Origin: Symsagittifera roscoffensis
Lineage: Eukaryota; Xenacoelomorpha; Acoela; Convolutidae
DNA length: 60,000 nt
Reading direction: 5' to 3'
Assembly: GCF_963678635.1 (NCBI RefSeq)
Contig: NC_087070.1
Span: 52,056,750 to 52,116,749, forward strand
Of the stretch, positions 1-12,400 are shown in pieces. The position numbers and the translations under genes are program-made. The notes beneath the pieces are model-generated. The model did not search any database and was not told the origin of the DNA. It was given only the letters and a program-made list of their open reading frames with translations. Position 1 is the stretch's first letter, and each line of letters opens with the position of its first letter.

Positions 1-330
1 CGAAAACAGCGAGTACAATTTTGAACAATTTTGCCAAAATTAAAAAATCTAAAATTTCATTACAATATTTTGTTTTGAAAAGTATCAGAGAAGTTGATTT
101 TAAGCTTATGAACATCGATTGTCGAATTTGAGTCTATTTCAATTCAAAAAATTTACTCAATCACAGAAATTTACTCAATCTAATAGAAAAACAAAGTATA
201 TAATCCGACAGAACTAAGGCCGACACCAAATAAACTGAAAACAATCCGAAACTGTTTCGATTTAGAATCACATGACTTCCATGGACCACTTAAAATCAAT
301 TACTATCTTTAAATAAAAAAGTAGTTCATG
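1..330 (+). repeat. Dispersed direct repeat, copy 1
   Basis: It begins CGAAAACAGCGAGTACAATT and recurs from about 2419 with small indels. The shared tract includes AAGCTTATGAACATCGATTG and the segment before an ATTGACCA motif. No coding capacity is recognised. Confidence 0.7.
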
Positions 331-2414
331 TAGGATGTAGGTGGTACATTAAAAGGAAGAAACTTAAAAATCGTAAATTTTTAAATTGACCAATGGCATG
401 TACGAAATAATGAAGAATTGCTGGCGCTATCTTTCTCAAGATTGGACCAAAGCGGAGGAGTTTGTGGAGCAGTTGCAATGGAGGCTGCACGTCCAATGAT
501 AAAAAGGAAGATGAACTTTTTACTGTTGCAACACCATAGCTACATGAATATGGAGGCCATTGTGCGACAGCAACAATTAGAGAGGCCACAGAAAAATCTC
601 CGCTTTGACATGGAAATTTGAAAAACCAGATTTCTTACTGACGACCGAAAAGTATAAATTTTAAATTTCGAATGCTAGAAATGAAAAAAAAAAAAGTTTT
701 TCTTTGTTGACTGAAAAAATCGATTTAGTAGAAAATATTAGCCGACGATCAATTTTATTCTTTTGATAGTGTCTTAAGTTTTTTTCTGTTATTGTCTTTA
801 GTGTCTTGTGTTCGATGTTTCCGATAAATAGATTTTCAATACTTAGTTACTTATTTTGTTACAAAATTTGAACAATTATGTTTTGTTACATTTGTAATTT
901 TCTCTTCATGAATTGGTGTATCATGAATTGATGAGTTTCTCTACATGGGAGTCAGCCGCTCATTAATTGGTTCAGTAAATTGGGCGAACTGGTAATTTTG
1001 AACCTCCAAATGATTACAAAAATCGACCAAAAATGGAGATTTAAAGATAATTTTTTCCGTCCGGCATCAAAAAAAACTTTAATCGAACTTGTTCTTGGCT
1101 GTTAGTTCTCGAGCTCAGTTGAAAAATTAAGGAGCATTATATCTGCAAAGTCTTTTTCCCTGAGCTGACGCTCCCTCCGGGGCTGATCTCTCTACATATT
1201 TATTTATACATATAAATATAAGGCAGTCTAATTTTTGCTGAGCCATGGGAAGTTTTTGAACTCATGTCATGTATCGACCCTGGTTCGTTTTTTGTTATGT
1301 TTCGATCATAATCGACTTATGTATTGACCTCAGTAGAACAAAACTTTTGGTCGGCTGAGATAGCTTGGGTGGACAACGGACAATTAGTCGAACCATAAGA
1401 TCTAATCAGTGTTCGACCAACTTTGTTTCAGCTTATATTAATGATTTTTGTCAAATCGATTTGCGTAGTTTCGACGAAAAATTATATCTTTATGCTTTAA
1501 GTGTTTCAGCCTGGATGGAAAAGTTTTTGTTACGAGAACAGTTTTGTTTCATCTGAAAAGCTGCTCTGTCAAATAATCCCAATGTTTTCCAACGCTTTTT
1601 ATGAACAATCTATTAAAACCATAAAAATTTGTATTAGTTGTTTTTTTTTGTGAAATTAATTTGTTATGAAACTTTTTCTATGTAATTTTTGAATTTTTTT
1701 TCTAAGGTTTCTTTTTCTGTTCACTATACTTTAAAGCAATGTTTTGTTGTATCTCAAGTGTTGGAAAGCTCCGTCCCACTCTACGTTTGACGTTGAATCG
1801 CGAAAACTTTCAACAAAATAAGTTGCTATTGGCTACATTTAAGTAGTTTTGGTAATCAGAGATTTTACCCGTCGCAAAAAGTTTTAAACAGAAGACTTAC
1901 TCGAAACCACAATTTTTTAAGATTTACTGCGAGAACATGTGTTTTGCAACCAGTGTCCTAGATTCCTTCGCTTAGGACTTACCCCTTGAGAGCTTATTAG
2001 TGAAAAATTACTGCCCAGCACATATTTTACGATTTCTTCAATTTAAGTAACAAAATACCAAAATTTTGAATAAATTTGGTGCTGCGGCACTTAAGCCGAC
2101 AAAAAGCAAGCAGAAAACAGAAATCCGGCGAATATTTTTTGACGCGCGACATTTTCCCGTTTATAAAAAAGCAGATCTTGGCCGGATTCGAGTGATCGAC
2201 CTTTGTCTTCATAGGCAGGTGCGTTAGCTTTCTGCTACACGCGTATTAACGTCTGACTTTTGATTTCATATGAATTAAAGGTAAAATGATTGAATTGATT
2301 CTATTAAACTAAATTTTAGCCGGAAGAAAAATTCCATATTCCTATTTGATAACGCTTGCTAATCACAAGCGTAATTATCTTCACCAAAAAAGATTTGATA
2401 AACAAAGCATGCCA
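331..2414. other. Intergenic, no gene recognised
   Basis: This is AT-rich sequence downstream of the UXS1 stop. Short ORFs at 418-621 and 1365-1556 show no known domain and have the size expected by chance. Confidence 0.5.
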
Positions 2415-2750
2415 CTCGAAAACAGCGAGTACAATTTTGAACAAATCTGCCTCCGTAAAATTTTTTTTTAAATCTTAAATTTCATTACAATATTTAGTTT
2501 TGAAAAATATCAGAGAAGTTGATTTAAAGCTTATGAACATCGATTGTCGAATTTGAATCTATTTCAATTCAAAAGATTTACTCAATCTAAGAGAAAACAG
2601 ACTTGCATGGACCACTTAAAATCAATTACGATCTTTCAATAAAAAAGTAGTACATGTAAGATATAGGTGGCACATTAAAAGGAAGGTACTTAGAAATCGT
2701 GAATTATTAAATTGACCATTCTGTGAACGAAGTGTTTAGGGTAAAAAATC
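2415..2750 (+). repeat. Dispersed direct repeat, copy 2
   Basis: This is the second copy of the repeat at the window start, offset by about 2.42 kb. It is slightly shorter in the middle and lacks the block around 185-270. Confidence 0.7.
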
Positions 2751-3336
2751 TAGTAGCCGGTTGCAATACCCTTACTTATCGCAAGGGTAATAACATAAAC
2801 ATTTAAAAGATCAAACAGCAAAATTATTTACATTGAAAGAGTGATATGATCGTTAATTATGTAACAACATTAGCACTGATAAAGTTTTAAAACTATCTGC
2901 AAAACTTACCCTCTGAAGTAAAATAGACTAGTTCAACTAATATTGAAGTTTAAGTAAGTATATTACCAGCACCGATATTTATAGAAGATACAGAAACTAT
3001 TAAACCATAAAATAAGTTTATGGTTGTGTACTAACAAGGTTTTCCTAACAAGAACGTTTTCGTTCTTTTGAATGTGTGAAGTTATTAATCTATGGTATCA
3101 ATTGGCTCCTTTAATAATTCCTCATTTATTAACGTAAGTGCTACTCAAATGACAGCAACAGGATCCAAATTTGAAAATTACTACCGCTAGAAACATAGAA
3201 AACTTACAAACATGTTTCAAAACTCAGTCAAGAGAGGGGCGGGGACTTGACGAAAGAGCCTTCTATTTCATCTTGACAATTCAAGGCGCGTATGCTACGT
3301 TTCATAGCAGCAGATTTATTTTAAATTTTTCAACAA

Positions 3337-3456
3337 TCAGTCCTCTTTTTTGCTAACAACGGACTTTACATCTGCGAATGGTTCCCACGTGCTGTCCCGG
3401 TAGATCTCCGATTTGAAGTACTTGATTGTTGTCTCAAGTCCTTTCTTGACTGGCAC
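3337..3456 (-). CDS. UXS1: UXS1 coding exon 12 (C-terminus and stop)
   Basis: The exon is 120 nt (39 codons plus TGA), starts [18 protein letters not shown] and ends in a charged tail KSVVSKKED. The acceptor is TTGTCAG|GTG. Confidence 0.95.
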   Translation of the reverse strand: MPVKKGLETTIKYFKSEIYRDSTWEPFADVKSVVSKKED

Positions 3457-6400
3457 CTGACAATATAAGTAAACCGTGAAGATAATTTAAGGAATATTTG
3501 AAAAATTGGTTAGAAGTTGTAAGCAGGGCTGATAGGGCGAATTGAAATCTTACTACATCGGGTTTTATTTGAATCTTTAAGAAAACGGAGCATTAAAATA
3601 ATGATAATTCAGTCTAATTTTCCCAAAATTGATTTTAGAAAAAAAAACATTCGCATACACAAGCAAAAATATGACCGATAACGCTACAGGGAAAAACTGA
3701 ATGAGCAAAACTTTGAGTCTACAAAATTTCTTAAGTGACGCACGCCAATTATGAGTCTACATAATTGCTAAGTGACGCAAGCCAATTATGACGCAATAGC
3801 AGTACCAGTCAATTTGAAGAAAAAAAGAAATTTACCAACTAACATGCCTCACTTTATAAAGGGGACGCATTTTATCTAGTATACGAAAAATTTCATTTAA
3901 AACATCCGACACTGACCAGGTTCGAACCCTCTTATTTCGTTGCTGGTCTCCTTCCCTACCTCTACGCTACAGATCCATGATACCTTGAAACTAAAGTGCT
4001 ATTTGTAATATAATAGTCTGTGTTAATATCCTTAGCACTGACTGTACTTAATAGCTGGATCAAAACGAACACTTTCAATATGAACACATTTTGTCACCAC
4101 AATTTCAGCGCAACAATATTTGCGGCTTAGGTTAAAAAAAGAGTTCATACTATTACACAAGCTATACTTGTTTAACTACAGGCAAATAGCGAATTCGAAC
4201 ACTGGTAAAAGGCACGTCAGATAAAGTTCCTGTAGAAAGCGCAACGAAAACAACGATAAGCAAAAAATGTATGAACATAAAACAAACGAAATATTCTGTA
4301 AACGCATACAAAACAGTAAAACGTAGATTTAGTCAAAAAAAATTAATTTAGACAAAATCCAATATTTGACATCAGTTCTCTAAACAATTCAAAAATTGTC
4401 ATCAGTTCCCATAGAAACATTGACTGACCTCAGACGGTTCTCAAGTTTGAAAATAGTGCAAAACAACGGCTTTTTTTCAAACAACGGCAAGTTTGAAAAA
4501 AAAACAAATGACACCCGGCTTTTGGGAAAGAATTAAGCGACTACGGGATTCAAACCGCGAACCTCAGGATTATGGATCATTCGTCTTCCTGGCTGTGTCC
4601 ACTGATCGAGCTGTCACACAGTTTAGCAATAATTTTATAGAAAACAGCAGGCTCCCTTACGAAGCGGATACAAGATATGACCGCAAAAGAAAATTACGAA
4701 AAAGTTAAGAAACTATTTCAAACGAAACGTTTGTTGAATAACAAGGATAGCCGTATTCATAAGCAAATACAAATAAAAAATCTACAAATTAATCAGTTCT
4801 ACAAATTAGTGTCGTTTCTTGTGCGTGGTATGACGCAAAAACTGTACACAAACGTAGAAAAATAGTAAACTAGCGTAACCGCCAAGTGTTAGCTTCGAAA
4901 AAAACAAAAAAATCAAACTTTTTAAATTTGATTTTTTTTTGCACAATATTTTTTAAAATTCTTTTAGAAAACTTTTTTGGCCAGGTAACTGAAAAATGAA
5001 ACTTCCAAAACTAGTTTTTGTATAGAATAAAAATTTTTTTAGCCTAAATGAACAATTTAACATGTTATGACACTTTATTTGCTCCAAATTAGACGAAAAG
5101 TCAAAAACTTCAAACCGTTTTTTTTTACACAGGGAAAATTTGTTGGAAACCTTTTAAGGTCGTTCGAATAACGACTGAAAGGGCTTCAATATGATATAAC
5201 TCCCACTCAGTCCAATAAATATTTAACGTACCTGATTTTGCTGTGGAAAAAAATACCCGAATACAAAGTTCGTCCGCATTTTCAATAGTCGGAACAAAAA
5301 CTGAACTTTTTCATTCTGCTGGGATTTTTCGCTTATATAAAAATTGTCAGGGAAACTCAGTCATTCACGCATTTTCCATCAATTTCCAGTTAGCTATTGG
5401 AGAGCGTAATTGTCTTTCATTAAGCAAATAGAGTTTGAAAAAATCACAATACAATTTTTGCTAAAAATCCTTTCAAAATTACAACTTCTCGCACCATTTG
5501 CATTTTTGCTAAATAAAATCGGATCTTGAAGTTAAACACTCGCAAGAGTAAAAAGCTTTTGTTACAAAATACAAAAAAAGAACGACTTTCAAATTTAAAA
5601 AAAATAATAATAAAATCGCACCTTGGATTACAAATTTTTTTTTCGATTAAAATGAAACAAGTGGTAGAAAAATGGATCAATAAGTTAAGTTTTTATTCCA
5701 GTTTGAAAGATTACAAACTAAAACTACAATAGGTCTCACATATTTTTTCAAGCCACTCGCACTTTTGTCAAGCCATATTTTTTCACGCCACTCAAACTTT
5801 TGGAAAGAGCGTAAGCTGCCTTCCAATTCGCAAATTGTTGAACAGAAATTAAAAGTTAAACTCAAAAAAAAATTGAGCGTGACACACTTTCAATAAGTGA
5901 AAACACAATTTCAATAAGTGAAATATCACTTAGTTTATTAGCACTTAAAATAAATATAAATGTACTCAAATTCCAAAAATGAAAGTTCTCACAAAAATGT
6001 GGTAAATAAGCCAATAAGGATGAAGTCGGACACCATGTGGCCCATAAAAAGTTCGACAAAGGACAAACCGCCGAGACGAAATGAAATGACTCGACTCAAA
6101 AAGCCACATGAAATTGAACGTTTTGGAAAAAGTGAAGGAAAAACTAAGCACACGTATATTGAAAAAGTGTTGATCGAAAAACAGAAAATTTTACCATTCA
6201 AACAAATTGACATAAATCGAAAAACGGCTTTGTAAAGATTATATCAGAAATAAATTCCAAATTTACAGTTTACTTACGATTGGTTTCCAGCCTAACTCTC
6301 TCATTGCTTTCGAAATGTTCGGTTTCCGTTTCTGCGGGTCATCTACTACTTTCGGCATGTACTTGATTTCACTAGGCGAATCTGCAGCAAAAAAGTATCA

Positions 6401-9400
6401 TCAATGAGAAGTTATATTTATAGATAATATAGATACTGCAGAGCTTTAATGCAGTGAACTAAAAAATACGTTACCTGTCATTTCCTTGATGATTTTGGCG
6501 AAGTTTCCAATCGAATACTCGTCAGGGTTTCCCTGAAATCCATGACTAATGTAAAAAATAAAAGCGGAAAAACGATTAAAGGAAAAAAATCAAGAAGCGG
6601 AATCACCTAAAATCCAGAATTTCGATCACTATAATTTAAAATCATAAGTCACTTCGTTGCTAGCAATAAAATGGTTCCACAACAACTCGCAACAAAAGAC
6701 AACCCGTATAAATGGACAAATCGTAAGCTTTAAAGAGATGGTACACCTCGATAAGCTTAAAAATTAGTCTGAAACGCAGTATTGACAGGTAGCGACCGCT
6801 TCCATTTATTAAAATCTGCACGCAGACTTTTGCTGCATGTTGCATTTTTAATTGTGATAGTTCCTGCCACTTCAAAAAATGGGAAAAAACTACGTCCTAG
6901 GTACAAAAATTTCGCAGTATTTGCTACCCCAAAGAAACCTTGTAGAGGGTCGAGCGTAGTATCATATTAAATCCCTATTAGTCGTTATTCCGATTCCAAA
7001 ATAAAATTTAAAAAAATTATCTGTATCGAGAAACTCGCCTGGTTTCATATTTAAGCCATTTTGGTCGTAACTCGATTATAAAAAAAACTGTCTGGGGTGT
7101 CGAGAAACACTGGTCAAATTTAGTCTATAAAAATTTTTAAAAAATAACCAAAAAAATTTGCATGTAGTTCTTAAGCAGGGGCACTAGAACGGTTCGCCGT
7201 GATGAGCAGTTCAGCTCGTATGTTGTACCTTTCCCTCGTGGATGAATTGTCTTAATCTTAGTCTAAAAAAAACTGGTTTTTCAGACTAAAATAGACAGAG
7301 GCTGATGTGACAAGAATTTGATTAGATGCTGGCCTCCAAAAAACCTCTACCTCCAAAGTTAAATTTACACGATTTTTAGTTTTGAAAAATTACAACTGAT
7401 TCGAGCATTATTCCACCTAGTTCAATCGCCTTTCCTAGAAACACATAAAAAATTTTTAAAAATTTCTATTTATAAATTTTGTCTTAGTTTTTATCTTTCT
7501 TCTGTAAATCAGTGTGGTCGGAACATTCTGTACAACTTGTACAGGGACCAGCTATCCATGTTAGTTTTTATCACGGGCAGTGAAAGGATCTGACAACTTA
7601 CGAGATTGACAGGGGTGGTGACATTGCTATCCATCAATTTCACCAAACCAGCTACCAAGTCACTAAAAACACAATTTACTTACATTTATTATCCTTGTAT
7701 GACTCAAAATTAAATCACAATGAAATTTTAGAATGCTCACGTATGAATGAAAGTATAGTGCTGATTTAAACTATCCGTACAAAATGAATAAAACTTGAAT
7801 TTTCAAACACGTTTTTCTCAAATTGGGTTAACATAAGACAAAAAGTGAAGAGAACAAAAGTTGCTTAGAATTTCATCAGAATTAATATGGGGCAATTTTT
7901 TCTCCCAAATTCTCAACCAAAATTTTACCCCAAAAATGGGTCACTTTGGCTTTTTTCAATTTATCAAGAATTACGCTTTGTTAATTGATGAGGAATGTAT
8001 ATCACAATCAGCCCAACAAAGTTCTCGCAGCCCGTAAAATTTAAAAAATGCTTGGTGGTTTTGGGCACAAATATGAGCAGAGAACGGTTCGCGATCAAGA
8101 GCGGAGCAGCTCTTATGCTGAGCATTTTTAGCAAGGAAAAATGGTTCGAAGCTGATGTTTCTTTTAGAATGTTCTGGACCCGACACAAAATATGCTCACT
8201 GTTATTAACGGATTTCTATCGAATTCCAACTATTATTATCTGCCCTCCTTGAAACAAAGTAATTTATACATATACGATGTTGGAGTCCATCGAAAGCAGT
8301 GGAAATAATGACCATCTTGGTTTTCGCATGAAATGAAACTATTTCATACCTTGGTGAATAAGTTCAGCAATTTCAGTTTTTCACATGATATTATGTGAAA
8401 TGAAATTTATGAAAACGCCGAGTTTCCACAAATGTAGTTAAATAAACGGAAGTTGAAATAATTCACACTTTTCTCATTGAAATGAGATCTCAAAAGAAAA
8501 GGAAAAACAAAAATAAATAGAAAGTCTCACCTGACATATTGGAAAGAGCGAGTGATTGCACCATCTCCATAAATGGTAAGTGGCTCCCCCTTTAGTGATT
8601 GGACAATCAGATTGCTCACCACTCGACCATCGTTTATATGCATGCGCGGGCCGAACGTATTGAAAATTCGGGCGACTCGGATGTTCACATAGTTCTTAAA
8701 CAAAATTTCATGAAGGTGCTTCAGAATTAATCACTTCATTGTTGATTGACAATTTTCCTCAAACCACAAGAATATCCCAATTGTATTTAGGCATGATGCT
8801 CAACAATAATATGTGGAATAAAGTTTAGACGGGATTTAGAAATTGTTTATAAGAATGGTAAACACAAGTCGCGAGGAGGTTTCGAATCCACAAAAGTTGG
8901 TAGTGTGAATGCAGTGCACGTAGTCTAACCACATCCCAAACTAAACAATCTCCTATTTAAAGCTAATTTCTATGAACAGTCTATCATTTCATTTGATAAC
9001 TTCAGTCATTCATTTCTACTAACTTCTACTGAGAGAATACAGCGAAAATTATGAGAAAAAACTAGATTCTACAGATCAGCGTCTCCCAAAAATGAAGATT
9101 GGGTAAGTTATCAGGACATTTTGTTCGAAACTCTTTCAGAAAAATCCGCCAAAGACATGAATCAACAAAACCATTTTGAGAGAAATTGTTGTGCATGCTT
9201 TGGTGGCTTTGTAAAAAGAGACGAATCTTGTATTTTAAAAATTGAAACTTATCGTTACTGGATGGATATTCTGCTGCTAACTTATGTAGAAATGAGCCAA
9301 CATTGTGCATACTTCAGCAGCCGAATAAAAAATCACGAGACAGTTTGGTATTATTCAAATGAATCTAATTAACCCAAGTTAGAGCTATTGCGAAACGTTG

Positions 9401-12400
9401 TTCCGGTTTGCAGAATATGATATCTTAATATTGTGCATACCCCGACAACTATTGACAAAGCTCACGAAATGAACAATTTTCTGGGGTCAGAAACCTTTTC
9501 GCCCAGTAAGTTTGCAGTTTTAGCAGTTAATGGTTTTTCAATCTGTAAGTCTTTTTCAATAGTTACACAAACAATTTCGTTTTCGTGGAAGCAACTATTG
9601 AACAACAGAATTTTGAAGAAAAAACATTGGAAAAACAGACCTTTGAAATGTTAATTGCATATTTTATAAATAAACAACAGGATCTCTGTAATTTAAATCC
9701 TATGAGCTTTTAATGATTCTTTGTGAGAAAAAAACCAATGCAGACCATTTACTTCAACATGGAGTTACGTCAAAAATTGTATAATTTGGTTTAAAAAAAC
9801 AATACGTATACTGTTTCTAAGCTTATACTGGTCAGTTTTTTTTTCATTTTTTATCCTATTTTTTGGGAAGTTTTGGGATGCCAAAATTCGTTAGTACCAA
9901 ATTAAATTTCCAGCTTTTAATTATAGGAAAAACTTTTCAAAGTTTCAGCTTTAACAGAGACAACGAAGCCCAAAAAAACTATCTATCTTTTAATGATGGA
10001 AAAATTGAGCATATCTGCAACATAAAACACATTGAGCTAGTATTAGAAATTTTACAGACAGCAAATATAGCCAACAGACAGTTTTAAAAGAGTCAATGAA
10101 TTCAAGTACACAAAAAATATTGAAATACTTTGTGAAAAAATCTTAAACTTTCGATTTTTTAAGAAAAATTTGATGGCCCTAGATCAATAGGTAAAAACTT
10201 TATTTTGCAGGAAAATCTGATAATTAAATTCCATTTTCGCAATAAGAAGTCGATCACGTTTTGCGTGACCTTTACACTTTCGCTGTTCAGTAGTGGAGTT
10301 TGTCTTCCTTTTGTTTAAAGAAAAGAACTGAACTTGAGAAGAAATCAAAACTGAATCCGCGAAAAATAAAACTCCCTCCTGAACTTTCAAAAATCCAAAA
10401 CGGAAACTTTCAAAATTAACAAACAAAAATAAAAAATACGATGAAAAAATATTTACTTCAGAAACTTTTCCTAACAAGGTCAGCATTTACTGATGTATTT
10501 TAAATTCATCCGAAAGCCGATATAAATTTGAAATGCATCCGAAAAACACTCAATGAAGTTGAAAAAGGACCAACTCTAGCAGCAAAACTTTTTTAAACCT
10601 TTTTCCCGTTTTTCAATTTGATTCAAGTTTCAAAATCAGCAAACACAAAATCATGATATTGACAAGGATAGCCGGTTGCTGTTAAAATAGCACAGAATGT
10701 TCGCAGGTTTAGCAAAAAAAAACACATCAAAAAAATTCTTCGGAACATTCTTATCGTAAAATTTTCCGAGAGAGAAGCAAGGTGTGGAACTTCACATTTA
10801 GCTGTCTTAACGAATTGTCAAGAGCTTCCTAAAACACGTCCAGATTTGCTCTTCGCTCTATAAATCCTATAATTCAAACAACTTTTTCTGTGATTTTTCC
10901 TTTGGACTTGCAATTACAGCTGAATTGGCTTGGATATCATGTAAAAATTTTATTTCAAATTTCTTCATGGGTTTGCACGAATATTTTGCTAAAGAAAACA
11001 TACATAAATCTAAACCTAACCAACAGATCATTGGAAAAAAAGTCTGTGAACGCAAGGAAACCAGAAAAAAGACTTGTTTTTTGAAAATAATTCAATTTCA
11101 AATATCAGAGTTAAATCATAGGGTCTTGAATCTCTTCGAAATTCAAGAAAAATTAATGATAGACTTTTTTGATCAAATATAAATAATTTGAGAACACTTG
11201 ATCAACAGGTTCATCTGAAAATTAAAATTCATTTTCGAAATAAGAAGGATAGTTGAGTTTGCCGCTTTCTTTATGACAAATAAACTGAACTTGGAAAGAA
11301 ATCAAAAGTCAAACCTCGAAAAAACAAATTTGAACGTGAACAAATTTTAAGACTTTTCCTGAAAAAAAATCATCAGGACCTAAATAAATATCTTCACTAC
11401 GTTCACCGACCTTTCAAAAGATCCTTCCCAGTCAGAATAGAAAACAATGTAATATAATATAACAGACAAAAAAATTGAGACTTGAAGCTCATTTCTACAG
11501 TTGCTGAACAGTTAAAAAATTTGAATAAGTTTTCAAGATTTAATTTTCTGAAATTGTGAATAAAGCACTGTGGATGAAACAGCAGTAGACAAGAATCTGA
11601 CAAGCAACACAAAACAAGACCAGGAAGAAAGGTGTAAGAATAACAAAAGACCAAAAAAACTCTTTTTCTTAGAAATAAAACTGCATAATGCTTCAACACA
11701 GAGTTCCCATTTGTACATGTTCGGATCTTTTTGCCGACTTAAAATTGTTTGAATAACGTTCTTGTCAGATAGATAAAAGTTGTTTAAAACCGTTTTTAAC
11801 AGCTGGGAATATTCCGTGATCCAAGATCCCAACTATTGAACATAGACGACAGACAGTTGGAAAAGAGTCAGTGAACTTAAGGAAACCGAAAAAAAACTGA
11901 CTGGCTTTTTAAAACTTCAACTATCGAATTTCAAAGAAAAAATTAGATCCCTCAAAGCTCTTTGAATTTCTAAAACAATTAATAATTTTGAATATTTTTT
12001 GGATAAAATTAAGCGAATTTGAGAAAACTGGAAGAATAGATAAATCGCTTAATCCGCTGGAAAACCTGAAATTTATAATCCACTTTTGAAACTAGAAGTT
12101 GATCAGGTTTTTGTTGACCTTTACACTTCAGCTGGTCGACGGCGGAGTTTTCTTTCCTTTTAACAAAGGAAATAAATCTGAACTTGAAAACAAATCAACT
12201 TTCCTGAAAACGAAAAAAAAATCATCATGACCTATAAGAGCCTTCATTACTTTCATCGAGCCTTGTAAAAAACATGTAAAAAATATGAACTCATCATTCA
12301 TTGTTAACTGAAGTCTTTATTAATGTAGCATCTACTTTAATGTAAGCCGACGATTCACAACAGGCGACAATTAAACGACTTGTGATACCAAATTCTGCCT

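Larger units (their letters stand above)
3457..6277 (-). other. UXS1 intron 11
   Basis: Apart from two tRNA-like remnants it holds AT-rich repeat sequence. The segment around 5150-5290 (GACTGAAAGGGCTTCAAT and following) recurs at about 41030-41160. Small ORFs at 5444-6235 overlap on both strands and look like chance. Confidence 0.6.
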